Below, in pieces: positions 1 through 8,690 of a stretch of DNA of 32,681 bases. A program made the position numbers and the translations under genes. This stretch comes from Candidatus Colinaster equi. GTDB taxonomy: Bacteria > Bacillota > Clostridia > Lachnospirales > Lachnospiraceae. Numbering within the stretch: position 1 is the first letter of the stretch; the number at the start of each line of letters is the position of its first letter. The DNA lies in the NCBI GenBank assembly GCA_018064425.1, contig JAGHVF010000004.1, positions 1 through 32,681 on the forward strand, given 5' to 3'. The notes beneath the pieces were generated by a model. It did not search any database. It was given only the letters and a program-made list of their open reading frames with translations, and was not told where the DNA came from.

Positions 1-1
1 A

Positions 2-1576
2 TTATATAAATATATAAAAAGTGCTTTTTCTGAGGTTGATTTGCCGGGCGAATATTTGACTGATAAGGAACTTGCCGAGTTTGAGATGTCACATTTTCAG
101 AAAGCAATAATGGACATTCATTTTCCGGAAAGCTACGAGGAACATAAAAGAGCCAGAAAACGTCTTGCTTTTCATGAATTCCTTGTATTCTTGATGGAGA
201 CAAGATGCGATGAAAGTGCTGTTAGAAAGCCTTTTGAGATTCCGATGATAGCTGTTGCCGATACAGGTCGATTGCTTGAAGCATTGCCGTATAGACTGAC
301 TGATGCACAAATGCGTACGTGGAGCGAGATTGAAAATGACATGTGTAGCGGAATATGTATGAACAGAATGGTGCAAGGCGATGTTGGAAGCGGCAAAACA
401 ATTATTGCTGTACTTGCATTGCTTCTTAATGCGGCAAACGGATATCAAGGTGTACTTATGGCACCGACAGAAGTACTTGCCTCGCAACATTATGAAGGAA
501 TAGTCGAGCTTGTTTCAAAATGTAATTTGCCAATTAAGGCCGGATTGCTTATAGGCAGTTTGAGTGCGAAGGCAAAAAAGGAGATGCAGGAGAAAATAAG
601 CAGTGGTTACTATAATGTGATAATTGGTACCCATGCACTTATTCAGGATAAGGTGTCGTATAAGAATCTTACGTTGGCAATAACGGATGAACAACATAGA
701 TTTGGTGTTAAACAAAGGGAAGCTTTATCGGAAAGAAACAACAATGTACATATTCTTGTTATGAGTGCAACGCCTATTCCGAGAAGTCTTGCGATGACGT
801 TGTATGCCGGAGTGGATTTATCAATAATTGATGAATTACCGGCAAAAAGAAAGACAATTAAAAACTGTGTTGTTGACAAAAAGAGCAGACCGACAGCGTA
901 CAAATTTATTGCCAAAGAAGTTGCTGCCGGACATCAGGTATACGTTATTTGTCCATTGGTTGAGGCTACGGAAGGGCTTGAAGAACAATGTAATGTTGAG
1001 GATTATTGTGAAACGTTGAGAAGCGTGCTTCCGTCAAATATTATTGTGGATTATTTACATGGCAAAATGAAGGCTGCAGATAAAAATGCAATAATGAATG
1101 ATTTTGCTATGCATAATATTGATGTATTGGTATCAACTACTGTTATTGAAGTCGGAATTAATGTTCCGAATGCAACGGTAATAATGGTTGAAAATGCGGA
1201 AAGATTCGGGCTTGCATCACTTCATCAGCTTAGAGGAAGAGTCGGAAGAGGTGATGACCAAAGCTATTGCATTTTTGTTAATACCTCATCGAGTGATTCG
1301 GCAAATAAACGACTTGAAATACTTAATCAAAGCAATGATGGATTTTATATTGCCGAACAGGATTTGAAATTGCGTGGCCCCGGAGAAATATCCGGAATAA
1401 GGCAAAGCGGTGATTTCGGATTTGAAATAGCAGATATTTATGATGATACAGATGCACTGTATGATGCACAGAAATATATGGATATATTAGCTTTGGCTGA
1501 TAGAAAAAGATATGATGATGTGTGCACGTCTATAGGTGAATTTGGCTTTAGCGCAGTTGACATTCGGAGCATCTGA
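2..1576 (+). CDS. recG: ATP-dependent DNA helicase RecG, 5'-truncated by window edge
   Basis: RecG unwinds and regresses stalled replication forks and branch-migrates Holliday junctions. The frame is open to the left edge, so the N-terminal wedge region is missing; about 524 residues remain of a family usually near 680. Visible motifs are the Walker A segment GDVGSGKT, the motif II variant DEQH within TDEQHRFGVKQRE, motif III MSATPIPRSLAMTLY, and the C-terminal helicase signature LHQLRGRVGRGDDQSYC. The TTG at position 41 is an internal leucine codon, because the upstream in-frame codons continue family-like sequence. The gene ends with TGA at 1574-1576, and the promoter of the next gene overlaps this end. 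I am sure of the identity and only the 5' end is unknown. Confidence 0.95.
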   Translation, partial: LYKYIKSAFSEVDLPGEYLTDKELAEFEMSHFQKAIMDIHFPESYEEHKRARKRLAFHEFLVFLMETRCDESAVRKPFEIPMIAVADTGRLLEALPYRLTDAQMRTWSEIENDMCSGICMNRMVQGDVGSGKTIIAVLALLLNAANGYQGVLMAPTEVLASQHYEGIVELVSKCNLPIKAGLLIGSLSAKAKKEMQEKISSGYYNVIIGTHALIQDKVSYKNLTLAITDEQHRFGVKQREALSERNNNVHILVMSATPIPRSLAMTLYAGVDLSIIDELPAKRKTIKNCVVDKKSRPTAYKFIAKEVAAGHQVYVICPLVEATEGLEEQCNVEDYCETLRSVLPSNIIVDYLHGKMKAADKNAIMNDFAMHNIDVLVSTTVIEVGINVPNATVIMVENAERFGLASLHQLRGRVGRGDDQSYCIFVNTSSSDSANKRLEILNQSNDGFYIAEQDLKLRGPGEISGIRQSGDFGFEIADIYDDTDALYDAQKYMDILALADRKRYDDVCTSIGEFGFSAVDIRSI

Positions 1577-1585
1577 CAGTAAAAT
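1557..1585 (+). promoter_or_regulatory. Sigma-A promoter for the DegV gene, overlapping the end of recG
   Basis: TTGACA at 1557-1562 and TAAAAT at 1580-1585 are separated by exactly 17 bases. This is a near-consensus vegetative promoter. Its -35 box lies inside the last codons of recG, so DegV can be transcribed independently. Confidence 0.75.
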
Positions 1586-1633
1586 AGACATGTTGTTGTG
1601 TAAAATGAGAACATATTTTCAGAGGGAAAGATT

Positions 1634-2503
1634 ATGGGAAAAGTGGCTATTCTTACGGATAGTAACAGTGGAATATCCAGAGAGATTGCAGATAATCTTG
1701 GCATAAGCGTTATACCTATGCCATTTACTATAGGGGGCAATGACTATTTTGAAGGAATTAACTTGGAACAGAGTGAATTCTATGAAAAGTTAAGCTCGGA
1801 TATTACTGTAATGACATCGCAGCCTTCACCGGATGTTGTGATGAAGACATGGGATGAATTATTAAAGACGAATGATGAAGTTGTATATATTCCTATGAGC
1901 TCAGGGCTTAGCGGAAGTTGCCAGACAGCGATTATGTTGGCTGAAGATTATGACGGAAAAGTAGAAGTTGTTAATAATCAAAGAATTTCCGTTACACAGA
2001 GAGCATCGGTAGTTGATGCAATAAGACTTGCAAAGTCCGGCATGAATGCTGCACAAATCAATAAGGCATTGACAGATGATAAATTTAATTCAAGTATATA
2101 TATAATGCTTGATACACTATATTATCTTAAAAAGGGCGGAAGAATAACACCTGCAGCGGCAGCGTTAGGTACGTTACTTAAGATAAAGCCTGTATTAACA
2201 ATTCAGGGTGAAAAGTTAGATGCTTTTGCTAAAGCACGTACTGTGAATCAGGCAAAGACAATGATGATTAATGCAATTAGGAATGATTTGGAGACTCGTT
2301 TCGGCGGTGTTGATCCAGAGTTATGTGAGATATATGTTGCTCATTCCGACAGCGAAAACGAAGCAAAGCAATTTGCTGCCGAGATTGAAGATGCTTTACC
2401 TGGATTTAAGATAAAGTATATCGATCCGTTGTCGCTTAGTGTAGCTTGTCACATAGGCCCCGGTGCATTGGCAATAGCTTGTGTAAAGAAAATGGATATT
2501 TGA
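1634..2503 (+). CDS. DegV family fatty-acid-binding protein (FakB-like)
   Basis: DegV proteins bind a single fatty acid. Those that work with the kinase FakA present it for phosphorylation, feeding exogenous fatty acids into phospholipid synthesis in the cytoplasm. The 289-residue length is normal. It opens with ILTDSNSGIS, has the TSQPSP loop near residue 60, the DTLYYLKKGGRI segment near 156-167, and a late HSDSENEA stretch, all typical of the family. The ATG at 1634 follows GAGGGAAAG. No FakA partner is in the window, so its kinase must be elsewhere if it has one. It is monocistronic, with its own promoter (1557-1585) and a terminator at 2511-2541. Confidence 0.9.
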   Translation: MGKVAILTDSNSGISREIADNLGISVIPMPFTIGGNDYFEGINLEQSEFYEKLSSDITVMTSQPSPDVVMKTWDELLKTNDEVVYIPMSSGLSGSCQTAIMLAEDYDGKVEVVNNQRISVTQRASVVDAIRLAKSGMNAAQINKALTDDKFNSSIYIMLDTLYYLKKGGRITPAAAALGTLLKIKPVLTIQGEKLDAFAKARTVNQAKTMMINAIRNDLETRFGGVDPELCEIYVAHSDSENEAKQFAAEIEDALPGFKIKYIDPLSLSVACHIGPGALAIACVKKMDI

Positions 2504-2510
2504 ATTTAAA

Positions 2511-2541
2511 CGAATACCTGTCAAAGGGTATTCGTTTTTTT
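2511..2541 (+). terminator. Rho-independent terminator after degV
   Basis: CGAATACC (2511-2518) pairs with GGTATTCG (2527-2534), and TTTTTTT follows directly. It separates the DegV gene from the topoisomerase operon. Confidence 0.88.
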
Positions 2542-2577
2542 ATATTATTTTTGCGATAATATATGTTGTACTTATGT

Positions 2578-2605
2578 TTGAAAAAAACACAAAATGTGCT
2601 AAAAT
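2578..2605 (+). promoter_or_regulatory. Promoter of the parE-parC-rsmD-coaD operon
   Basis: TTGAAA (2578-2583), a 16-base spacer and TAAAAT (2600-2605), with an extended -10 TG at 2597-2598. It lies 40 bases upstream of the parE-like start and just after the degV terminator. Confidence 0.6.
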
Positions 2606-2644
2606 GTATGAGTTATATTGTATATTTTGAAAGGAATATCATAA

Positions 2645-4567
2645 ATGGCTAAGAAAGATGATTATAATGCCTCCAGTATATCGGTATTAGAAGGTTTGGA
2701 ACCTGTCAGAGAACGTCCGGGTATGTATATTGGAAGTACATCTACAAAAGGTCTTAATCACCTTATATATGAGATAGTTGACAATTCGGTTGATGAACAT
2801 TTGGCCGGATTTTGTGACAAGATACATGTTACATTGGATGCGGACGGCTCGGCAACGATTGAAGATAACGGGCGTGGTATACCTATTGATATGCATGAAA
2901 AGGGTGTCAGTGCTGAACGAGTTGTATTTACGACACTTCATGCAGGAGGAAAGTTTGGCGACGGTGCTTATAAAACCAGTGGCGGTTTGCATGGTGTTGG
3001 TTCATCGGTTGTTAATGCTTTGTCTACCAAACTGACAGTTCGGGTAAAGAAAGACGGATATATACATGAAGATTCGTATTCTCGAGGTATTCCGACTACA
3101 GAACTTATTGACGGGTTGCTTCCAACCACAGGTCGTACAAGAGAAACCGGTACAACAATAAGCTTTATTCCTGATGATACTATTTTTGAAAAGACAAGAT
3201 TTAAAGAAGAAGAAGTTAAGAGCAGACTTCATGAGACTGCATATTTGAATCCGGGATTAACAATTATTTTTGAAGACAGAAGAAGCAGCGAGTGGGAATA
3301 TGTTGAATTCCATGAGCCCGAAGGACTTATTGGATTTATTAATGATATTAATCGTACAAAAGAAACTGTTCATGAACCTATATATTTTAAAGGTGAGGCT
3401 GAAGGCATTACGGTAGAAGCTGTTTTTCAGTATGTTAACGAGTTCCATGAAAATGTTTTGGGATTCTGTAATAATATCTATAATTCCGAGGGCGGAACTC
3501 ATCTTACAGGTTTCAAAACTACATTTACGGCTGTTATGAATAATTATGCCCGTACATTAGGCATTCTGAAGGAAAAGGATGCTAATTTTACGGGTACGGA
3601 TATACGTAACGGTATGACGGCAATTGTATCAATCAAACATCCGGATCCTCGCTTTGAAGGACAGACAAAGACAAAGCTTGATAATCCTGATGCTGCAAAG
3701 ATTGTAAGTAAGGTTACGGGCGAAGAGGTTGTTCATTTCTTTGACAGAAATGTTGAGACGCTTAAGAATGTTATATCTTGTGCCGAGAAAGCTGCCAAAA
3801 TTCGTAAAACTGAGGAAAAGGCCAAGACAAATATGTTGTCAAAGCCCAAATATAGTTTTGATTCAAACGGAAAACTTGCCAATTGTGAATCAAGAGATCC
3901 CAAGAAGTGTGAGATTTTTATTGTCGAGGGAGATTCGGCCGGAGGCTCGGCTAAAACTGCAAGAGATCGTAATTTTCAAGCTATTTTGCCTATCAGAGGT
4001 AAAATCCTCAATGTTGAAAAGGCCAGTATAGATAAAATATTGGCTAATGCGGAAATTAAGACGATGATTAATGCATTTAATTGTGGATTTTCCGAGGGAT
4101 ATGGCAATGATTTTGATATTAGCAAGCTTAGATATGACAAGATAATTATTATGGCGGATGCCGATGTCGATGGTGCACATATTGCTACACTTTTATTGAC
4201 ATTGTTCTATAGATTTATGCCTGAACTTATATATGAAGGTCATGTATATATTGCAATGCCGCCTTTGTATAAAGCAATGCCTTCAAAGGGCGAAGAAGAG
4301 TATTTGTATGATGATAAGGCACTGGAAGTGTACAGAAAAAATCACAAAGGCTCATTTACGTTACAAAGATATAAAGGTCTTGGTGAAATGGACGCAACTC
4401 AATTGTGGGAGACAACTTTGGACCCGGCAAGAAGAAAGCTTAAACTGGTAGAGATAGAAGACGCCAAAATGGCAAATGATGTTACCGAGTTACTTATGGG
4501 CAATGAAGTGCCACCGCGTAAAGATTTTATATATGAGCATGCCAATGAAGCTCTTTTGGATGTATAA
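2645..4567 (+). CDS. parE: Type IIA topoisomerase subunit B (ParE/GyrB-like)
   Basis: ATPase/TOPRIM subunit of a type II topoisomerase, which passes one DNA duplex through another using ATP. The 640-residue protein has the GHKL ATPase domain (E43 and N47 in EIVDNSVDEH, DNGRGIP, GGLHGVGSSVVNAL). It also has the TOPRIM metal ligands E428 in VEGDSAGG and D505/D507/D509 in ADADVDGA, and the QRYKGLGEMDATQLWETT end motif. GyrB and ParE are hard to separate by eye. I favour ParE because the downstream A subunit has no recognisable GyrA box and because the operon (rsmD, coaD) is not the usual dnaA-recF-gyrB origin region. The start is the ATG after GAAAGG. It is followed 12 bases later by its partner subunit. 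Confidence 0.85.
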   Translation: MAKKDDYNASSISVLEGLEPVRERPGMYIGSTSTKGLNHLIYEIVDNSVDEHLAGFCDKIHVTLDADGSATIEDNGRGIPIDMHEKGVSAERVVFTTLHAGGKFGDGAYKTSGGLHGVGSSVVNALSTKLTVRVKKDGYIHEDSYSRGIPTTELIDGLLPTTGRTRETGTTISFIPDDTIFEKTRFKEEEVKSRLHETAYLNPGLTIIFEDRRSSEWEYVEFHEPEGLIGFINDINRTKETVHEPIYFKGEAEGITVEAVFQYVNEFHENVLGFCNNIYNSEGGTHLTGFKTTFTAVMNNYARTLGILKEKDANFTGTDIRNGMTAIVSIKHPDPRFEGQTKTKLDNPDAAKIVSKVTGEEVVHFFDRNVETLKNVISCAEKAAKIRKTEEKAKTNMLSKPKYSFDSNGKLANCESRDPKKCEIFIVEGDSAGGSAKTARDRNFQAILPIRGKILNVEKASIDKILANAEIKTMINAFNCGFSEGYGNDFDISKLRYDKIIIMADADVDGAHIATLLLTLFYRFMPELIYEGHVYIAMPPLYKAMPSKGEEEYLYDDKALEVYRKNHKGSFTLQRYKGLGEMDATQLWETTLDPARRKLKLVEIEDAKMANDVTELLMGNEVPPRKDFIYEHANEALLDV

Positions 4568-4579
4568 AGCGAGGATATT

Positions 4580-6841
4580 ATGGCAGGTAAAATAAAAACA
4601 CAGGTATATGAAGAAGATATAATCAAGACAGAATATTCCGAACTCATGCAGAAATCATATATTGATTATGCGATGAGTGTTATTGTCGCGAGAGCTTTAC
4701 CGGATGTAAGAGACGGACTTAAACCGGTTCAGCGAAGAACATTATATGATATGCACGAACTCGGAATAAAATATGATAAACCGTACAGAAAAAGTGCACG
4801 TATTGTTGGCGATACTATGGGTAAATATCATCCGCATGGTGACAGCTCCATATATGAATCATTGGTTGTAATGAGCCAGGATTTTAAGAAGGGACTGCCA
4901 CTTGTTGACGGACATGGTAATTTCGGCAATATTGAGGGCGATGGCGCCGCCGCAATGCGATATACGGAAGCCAGACTCCAGAAGGTGACACAAGTAGGTT
5001 TGTTGGATGATTTGGATAAAGACGTTGTCGATTTTATTCCAAACTTTGACGAGACAGAGAAAGAACCGTCTGTATTGCCTTGTCGATTCCCTAATTTGCT
5101 TGTTAACGGTACAGAAGGTATTGCTGTCGGAATGGCTACCAATATTCCGCCGCATAATCTTTGCGAGATTATTGATGCAACAAAAGCATATATGAAAGAT
5201 GAGACAATATCGACTCGTCAGCTTATGAAGTATTGTAAGGGACCGGATTTCCCTACAGGCGGAATTGTTACCAATAAAGATGAATTATTGAGTATCTATG
5301 AAACCGGAAGCGGTAAACTTAAGATACGTGGCAAGGTAGATATTGAGACTGCAAAAAACGGAAAAATCAATGTTGTTATTTCCGAAATTCCGTTTACGAT
5401 GGTCGGAGCCGGTATAACAAAATTTTTACAGGATGTTGCAGCTCTTGCCGATAGTAAGAAGGCTCCTGATATAGTTGATATATCCAACCAGTCTTCAAAA
5501 GAAGGCATTCGTATAGTTATTGAATTAAAAAAGGATGCCAATGCACAGAATTTTGTTAACTTGTTGTACAAAAAGACACGACTTGAGGATACGTTCGGCG
5601 TAAATATGCTGGCAATTGCAGGCGGCAGACCGGAGACAATGGGCTTAAAGCGTATTATTAAAGAGTGTACTGATTTTCAATATGAGATTGCGACAAGAAA
5701 ATATACCAATCTTTTGAAAAAGGAAAATGATAAGAAAGAAATACAGGAAGGCTTGATAAAGGCATGCAATGTAATTGATCTTATTATTGAAATACTTAGA
5801 GGAAGTAAAGACAGAGCAATGGCTAAGGCGTGCCTTATGCAGGGTGATGTCACGGGTATAAAGTTCAAGTCGGCCGAATCAAAAGTGATGGCCAAACAGC
5901 TTCTTTTTACCGAACCGCAGGCAAATGCGATTTTGGATATGCGTTTGTATAAGTTGATTGGTTTGGAGATTGACGCATTAATAAAAGAGCATGAAGAAAC
6001 AATGGCAAATATTTTCAAATATGAAGATATTTTGGCCAGAAAAGATTCAATGGCACAGGTTATTATTAATGAGTTGGATCTTTTGAAAAAAGAATTCGGA
6101 CGTCCAAGAAGAACCGTAATTGATAATTGCGAGGAAGCGGTTGTCGAAGAAGTTAAAATGGAAGAAGCGGATGTTATGTTCATTATGGACAGATTCGGCT
6201 ATGCCAAAATTGTTGATATGGCTACATATGAGCGTAACAAAGAGACTATTGAAGAAGAGTTTAAATATATTGTTAAATGTAAGAATACCGGAAAGATATG
6301 TTTGTTTACAAACATCGGTCAGTTACATACGTTTAAGACAATGGATTTGCCTATCGGTAAATTAAGAGATAAAGGTGTGCCTATCGATAATGTAAGTAAT
6401 TTCTCTACTTCAAAAGAAAGCATTGTTGCGGTTGCATCTCAGAGCGACCTTAATCTGTATCGATTAATATTTGTAACAAAGAATTCTATGTGTAAGATTG
6501 TTGACGGCGGAGAATTTGATGTAGCAAAGAGAACAGTTGCATCTACTAAATTATCTGATGGAGATGAAGTTATTTCGGTAGTTCCGTTGACAGAACAGAA
6601 GAATATCATTCTAAAGTCGAATGATGGGTACTTTTTAAGATTTCAGATAGATGAAATATCCGAGATGAAGAAAGCTGCTGCCGGAGTAAGAGGAATGAGA
6701 CTTACCGATAGGGATTATATTGATGAAGTATTTTATACCAGAGGAATGGATGAGTCATCTATTAAATACAACGATCGTGAACTGGTACTAAATTCAATAA
6801 AGTTGGCAAAAAGAGACGGAAAAGGAACCAAGATAAGGTAA
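4580..6841 (+). CDS. parC: Type IIA topoisomerase subunit A (ParC/GyrA-like)
   Basis: DNA cleavage and rejoining subunit, partner of the preceding gene. The breakage-reunion domain is complete: the catalytic tyrosine is Y128 in [10 protein letters not shown], and the quinolone-determining loop [10 protein letters not shown] carries S89 and E93, the unmutated-type residues. The 753-residue length suits ParC or a short GyrA. In the C-terminal barrel, where GyrA carries the Q-R-R-G-G-K/R-G box needed for DNA wrapping, the sequence near residues 560-570 is [13 protein letters not shown], so no canonical box is present. This supports a decatenating or relaxing topoisomerase IV rather than gyrase. 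The gene sits 12 bases after the B subunit and 10 bases before rsmD, in one operon. Confidence 0.85.
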   Translation: MAGKIKTQVYEEDIIKTEYSELMQKSYIDYAMSVIVARALPDVRDGLKPVQRRTLYDMHELGIKYDKPYRKSARIVGDTMGKYHPHGDSSIYESLVVMSQDFKKGLPLVDGHGNFGNIEGDGAAAMRYTEARLQKVTQVGLLDDLDKDVVDFIPNFDETEKEPSVLPCRFPNLLVNGTEGIAVGMATNIPPHNLCEIIDATKAYMKDETISTRQLMKYCKGPDFPTGGIVTNKDELLSIYETGSGKLKIRGKVDIETAKNGKINVVISEIPFTMVGAGITKFLQDVAALADSKKAPDIVDISNQSSKEGIRIVIELKKDANAQNFVNLLYKKTRLEDTFGVNMLAIAGGRPETMGLKRIIKECTDFQYEIATRKYTNLLKKENDKKEIQEGLIKACNVIDLIIEILRGSKDRAMAKACLMQGDVTGIKFKSAESKVMAKQLLFTEPQANAILDMRLYKLIGLEIDALIKEHEETMANIFKYEDILARKDSMAQVIINELDLLKKEFGRPRRTVIDNCEEAVVEEVKMEEADVMFIMDRFGYAKIVDMATYERNKETIEEEFKYIVKCKNTGKICLFTNIGQLHTFKTMDLPIGKLRDKGVPIDNVSNFSTSKESIVAVASQSDLNLYRLIFVTKNSMCKIVDGGEFDVAKRTVASTKLSDGDEVISVVPLTEQKNIILKSNDGYFLRFQIDEISEMKKAAAGVRGMRLTDRDYIDEVFYTRGMDESSIKYNDRELVLNSIKLAKRDGKGTKIR

Positions 6842-6851
6842 GGGTGAATTT

Positions 6852-7412
6852 ATGCGAGTAATAGCCGGAAAAGCAAGGTCAATGCCATTGGCTGCGCCTG
6901 CAGGAATGAATACAAGACCAACAACCGATAAGATTAAAGAGACATTGTTTAATATGATTCAATTTGATATACCGGGAGCTGTCTTTTTTGATTTGTACAG
7001 TGGGAGCGGGGCAATTGGAATTGAAGCATTAAGCAGAGGTGCAAAGCATGCGTATTTTGTAGATAATAATAAAAGCGCTGTTGATTGTATCAGAAAAAAT
7101 GTTACATTTACAAAGTGTATGGATGATGCAACAATAATAGCCAGAGATGTTATGGATGCCTTGTACGAGATACATGATAAAGCGGATATTGTATTTATGG
7201 ATCCGCCATACGAACTCGGAAATGAATTTGAAGTAATGAGAATGCTTGCAGGCAGCAAGCTTATTGATGAGGATACAATTATTATAATCGAGGCATCGGT
7301 TGACAGAGATTTATCTGATATTACAAAACTTGGATATAAGATAACAAAAGAAAAGATATATAAGTCAAATAAACATGTATTTTTCATGTACAGAGGGAAA
7401 GAAAATGAATAA
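6852..7412 (+). CDS. rsmD: 16S rRNA (guanine(966)-N(2))-methyltransferase RsmD
   Basis: This SAM-dependent enzyme methylates G966 of 16S rRNA during 30S assembly. The 186 residues match the family length. [10 protein letters not shown] at the start, the [14 protein letters not shown] segment, the SAM-binding [20 protein letters not shown] motif (about residues 44-63) and the catalytic DPPY at 117-120 are all diagnostic. The start ATG follows AAGGGTG. The gene lies 10 bases after parC and overlaps coaD by 8 bases, the common rsmD-coaD pairing of bacteria. Confidence 0.95.
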   Translation: MRVIAGKARSMPLAAPAGMNTRPTTDKIKETLFNMIQFDIPGAVFFDLYSGSGAIGIEALSRGAKHAYFVDNNKSAVDCIRKNVTFTKCMDDATIIARDVMDALYEIHDKADIVFMDPPYELGNEFEVMRMLAGSKLIDEDTIIIIEASVDRDLSDITKLGYKITKEKIYKSNKHVFFMYRGKENE

Positions 7413-7932
7413 AGCAGTATATCCGGGAAGCTTTGATCCAATGACACTTGGACATCTAGATATAATAAAAAGAGCATCAAAAATATTTGATGAATTGACG
7501 GTTAGTGTATTGGACAATCACAGTAAGACACCATTGTTTTCTGTAGATGAACGTGTTAATATACTTAAAGAGGCTACTAAAGATATTCCCAATGTAAAAG
7601 TTGAGTCATTTAGTGGTCTATTAGTTGATTATGCACGTGAAAAAGACTTTAAAGTATCTATACGTGGATTAAGAGCTATTACAGATCTTGAATATGAGTT
7701 GCAGATTGCACAGACCAATCGTATGTTGAGTTCAGGTGCATTGGATACATTGTTTTTAACAACTGCTGCAGAATATTCGTATCTTAGTTCTTCAGGTGTA
7801 AAAGAGATTGCTTCATTTGGCGGAGATATTTTAGGATGTGTTCCGCGGTTTGTAGCTGATTTGGTTTATGCTAAATACGGAATAGATAAACATGATGATT
7901 TGGCGGGAGAGGTACATAATGAGCAAAAATAA
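7405..7932 (+). CDS. coaD: Phosphopantetheine adenylyltransferase CoaD
   Basis: CoaD transfers AMP from ATP to 4'-phosphopantetheine, the penultimate step of coenzyme A synthesis. I place the start at the ATG at 7405, preceded by AGAGGGAAAG. The frame is open 30 bases further upstream, but the family N-terminus is [17 protein letters not shown], which begins here. The nucleotidyltransferase motif TLGH and the late loop [18 protein letters not shown] are present, and 175 residues is slightly above the usual 160-165. It overlaps rsmD upstream by 8 bases and the coiled-coil gene downstream by 14 bases, implying translational coupling. Confidence 0.95.
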   Translation: MNKAVYPGSFDPMTLGHLDIIKRASKIFDELTVSVLDNHSKTPLFSVDERVNILKEATKDIPNVKVESFSGLLVDYAREKDFKVSIRGLRAITDLEYELQIAQTNRMLSSGALDTLFLTTAAEYSYLSSSGVKEIASFGGDILGCVPRFVADLVYAKYGIDKHDDLAGEVHNEQK

Positions 7933-8599
7933 GCCCAGCAAGATTGAACAGTTGATTGATGATATTGAGGAATATATTGATAGTTGTAAATTTGCAATGT
8001 TTTCCAATACAAGTATCATCGTTGATAAAGATGAGATAAATCATTTACTTAGTGAATTAAGAAATAAGACGCCTGAAGAGATTAAACACTATCAGAAGAT
8101 TGTAAGTAATCGTGAGGCAATAATTAAGGATGCCGAAGCAAAGGCACAGGCACTTATTGATCAGGCAACTGCTCAGACGACAGAGCTTATCAGTGAGCAT
8201 GAGATTATGCTTAGAGCGTATGCACAGGCAGATGAGGTTGTTGATATGGCCAGTTCGCAAGCACAAAAGATTGTTGATGATGCGACAATTGAGGCAAATG
8301 AACTTAAAGCCAGTGCGATGCAATATACCGATCAGTTACTTAGTCAGGTTGAGGAAGTAGTTAGTCATTATCTTGATACGGTAGGCGGCAGATATGATGA
8401 TTTGATGGATTCTCTTAAGGAATGCTACAATGTTGTAAGAGAAAACAGAGCAGAACTTATTCATGTTGATCCCGAGGAACTGCTTGATACGGATGTAGAT
8501 GAATTTATAGATGATACGGTAGTTGATAACTTGACACCCAAAGTTAATAAGTCTTCTGCATCAGGAGCAAGTAGTAACGATTTAGATATATTGTTATAA
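7919..8599 (+). CDS. Coiled-coil protein resembling SepIVA/DivIVA-like proteins
   Basis: A 226-residue cytoplasmic protein without membrane segments. The start ATG at 7919 follows GGGAGAGG; an earlier in-frame ATG at 7892 lacks a site. The N-terminus has a motif around residues 24-60 ([20 protein letters not shown], then [20 protein letters not shown]). A long alanine- and glutamine-rich coiled coil runs over about residues 60-160, and an acidic low-complexity tail begins near residue 185. From memory, the order of a short initial loop, a leucine-rich helix, a P-E-E-x3-A/Y-x2-I/V-L/V-x3-R-D/E block and then EA-repeat coiled coil matches SepIVA, the septum-associated protein of Actinobacteria often encoded near coaD. 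A cell-division or envelope scaffold role is an inference; no enzymatic motif is visible. It is the last gene of the parE operon. Confidence 0.75.
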   Translation: MSKNKPSKIEQLIDDIEEYIDSCKFAMFSNTSIIVDKDEINHLLSELRNKTPEEIKHYQKIVSNREAIIKDAEAKAQALIDQATAQTTELISEHEIMLRAYAQADEVVDMASSQAQKIVDDATIEANELKASAMQYTDQLLSQVEEVVSHYLDTVGGRYDDLMDSLKECYNVVRENRAELIHVDPEELLDTDVDEFIDDTVVDNLTPKVNKSSASGASSNDLDILL

Positions 8600-8607
8600 T
8601 AAATTAG

Positions 8608-8633
8608 TGGCTGTCAAATGACAGCCATTTTTT
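8608..8633 (+). terminator. Rho-independent terminator closing the parE-coaD operon
   Basis: TGGCTGTCA (8608-8616) and TGACAGCCA (8619-8627) form a strong stem followed by TTTTTT. It starts nine bases after the stop codon of the coiled-coil gene. Confidence 0.9.
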
Positions 8634-8690
8634 AGTTTACAAATAAGTTGATTATTTACATATGACGAATATTCGGATGCGAGTAAAGCA

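Noticed and set aside
2645-6841. Housekeeping gyrBA locus at the replication origin
   Set aside because: There is no dnaA, dnaN or recF and there are no DnaA boxes nearby, and the A subunit lacks a GyrA box.
7831-8323. Minus-strand reading frames across coaD and the coiled-coil gene
   Set aside because: They are shadows of clear plus-strand genes, with no ribosome binding sites and no recognisable protein features.
8634-8690. Promoter before the amidase gene
   Set aside because: Several partial -35 or -10 matches exist but none with good spacing, so I do not list one.
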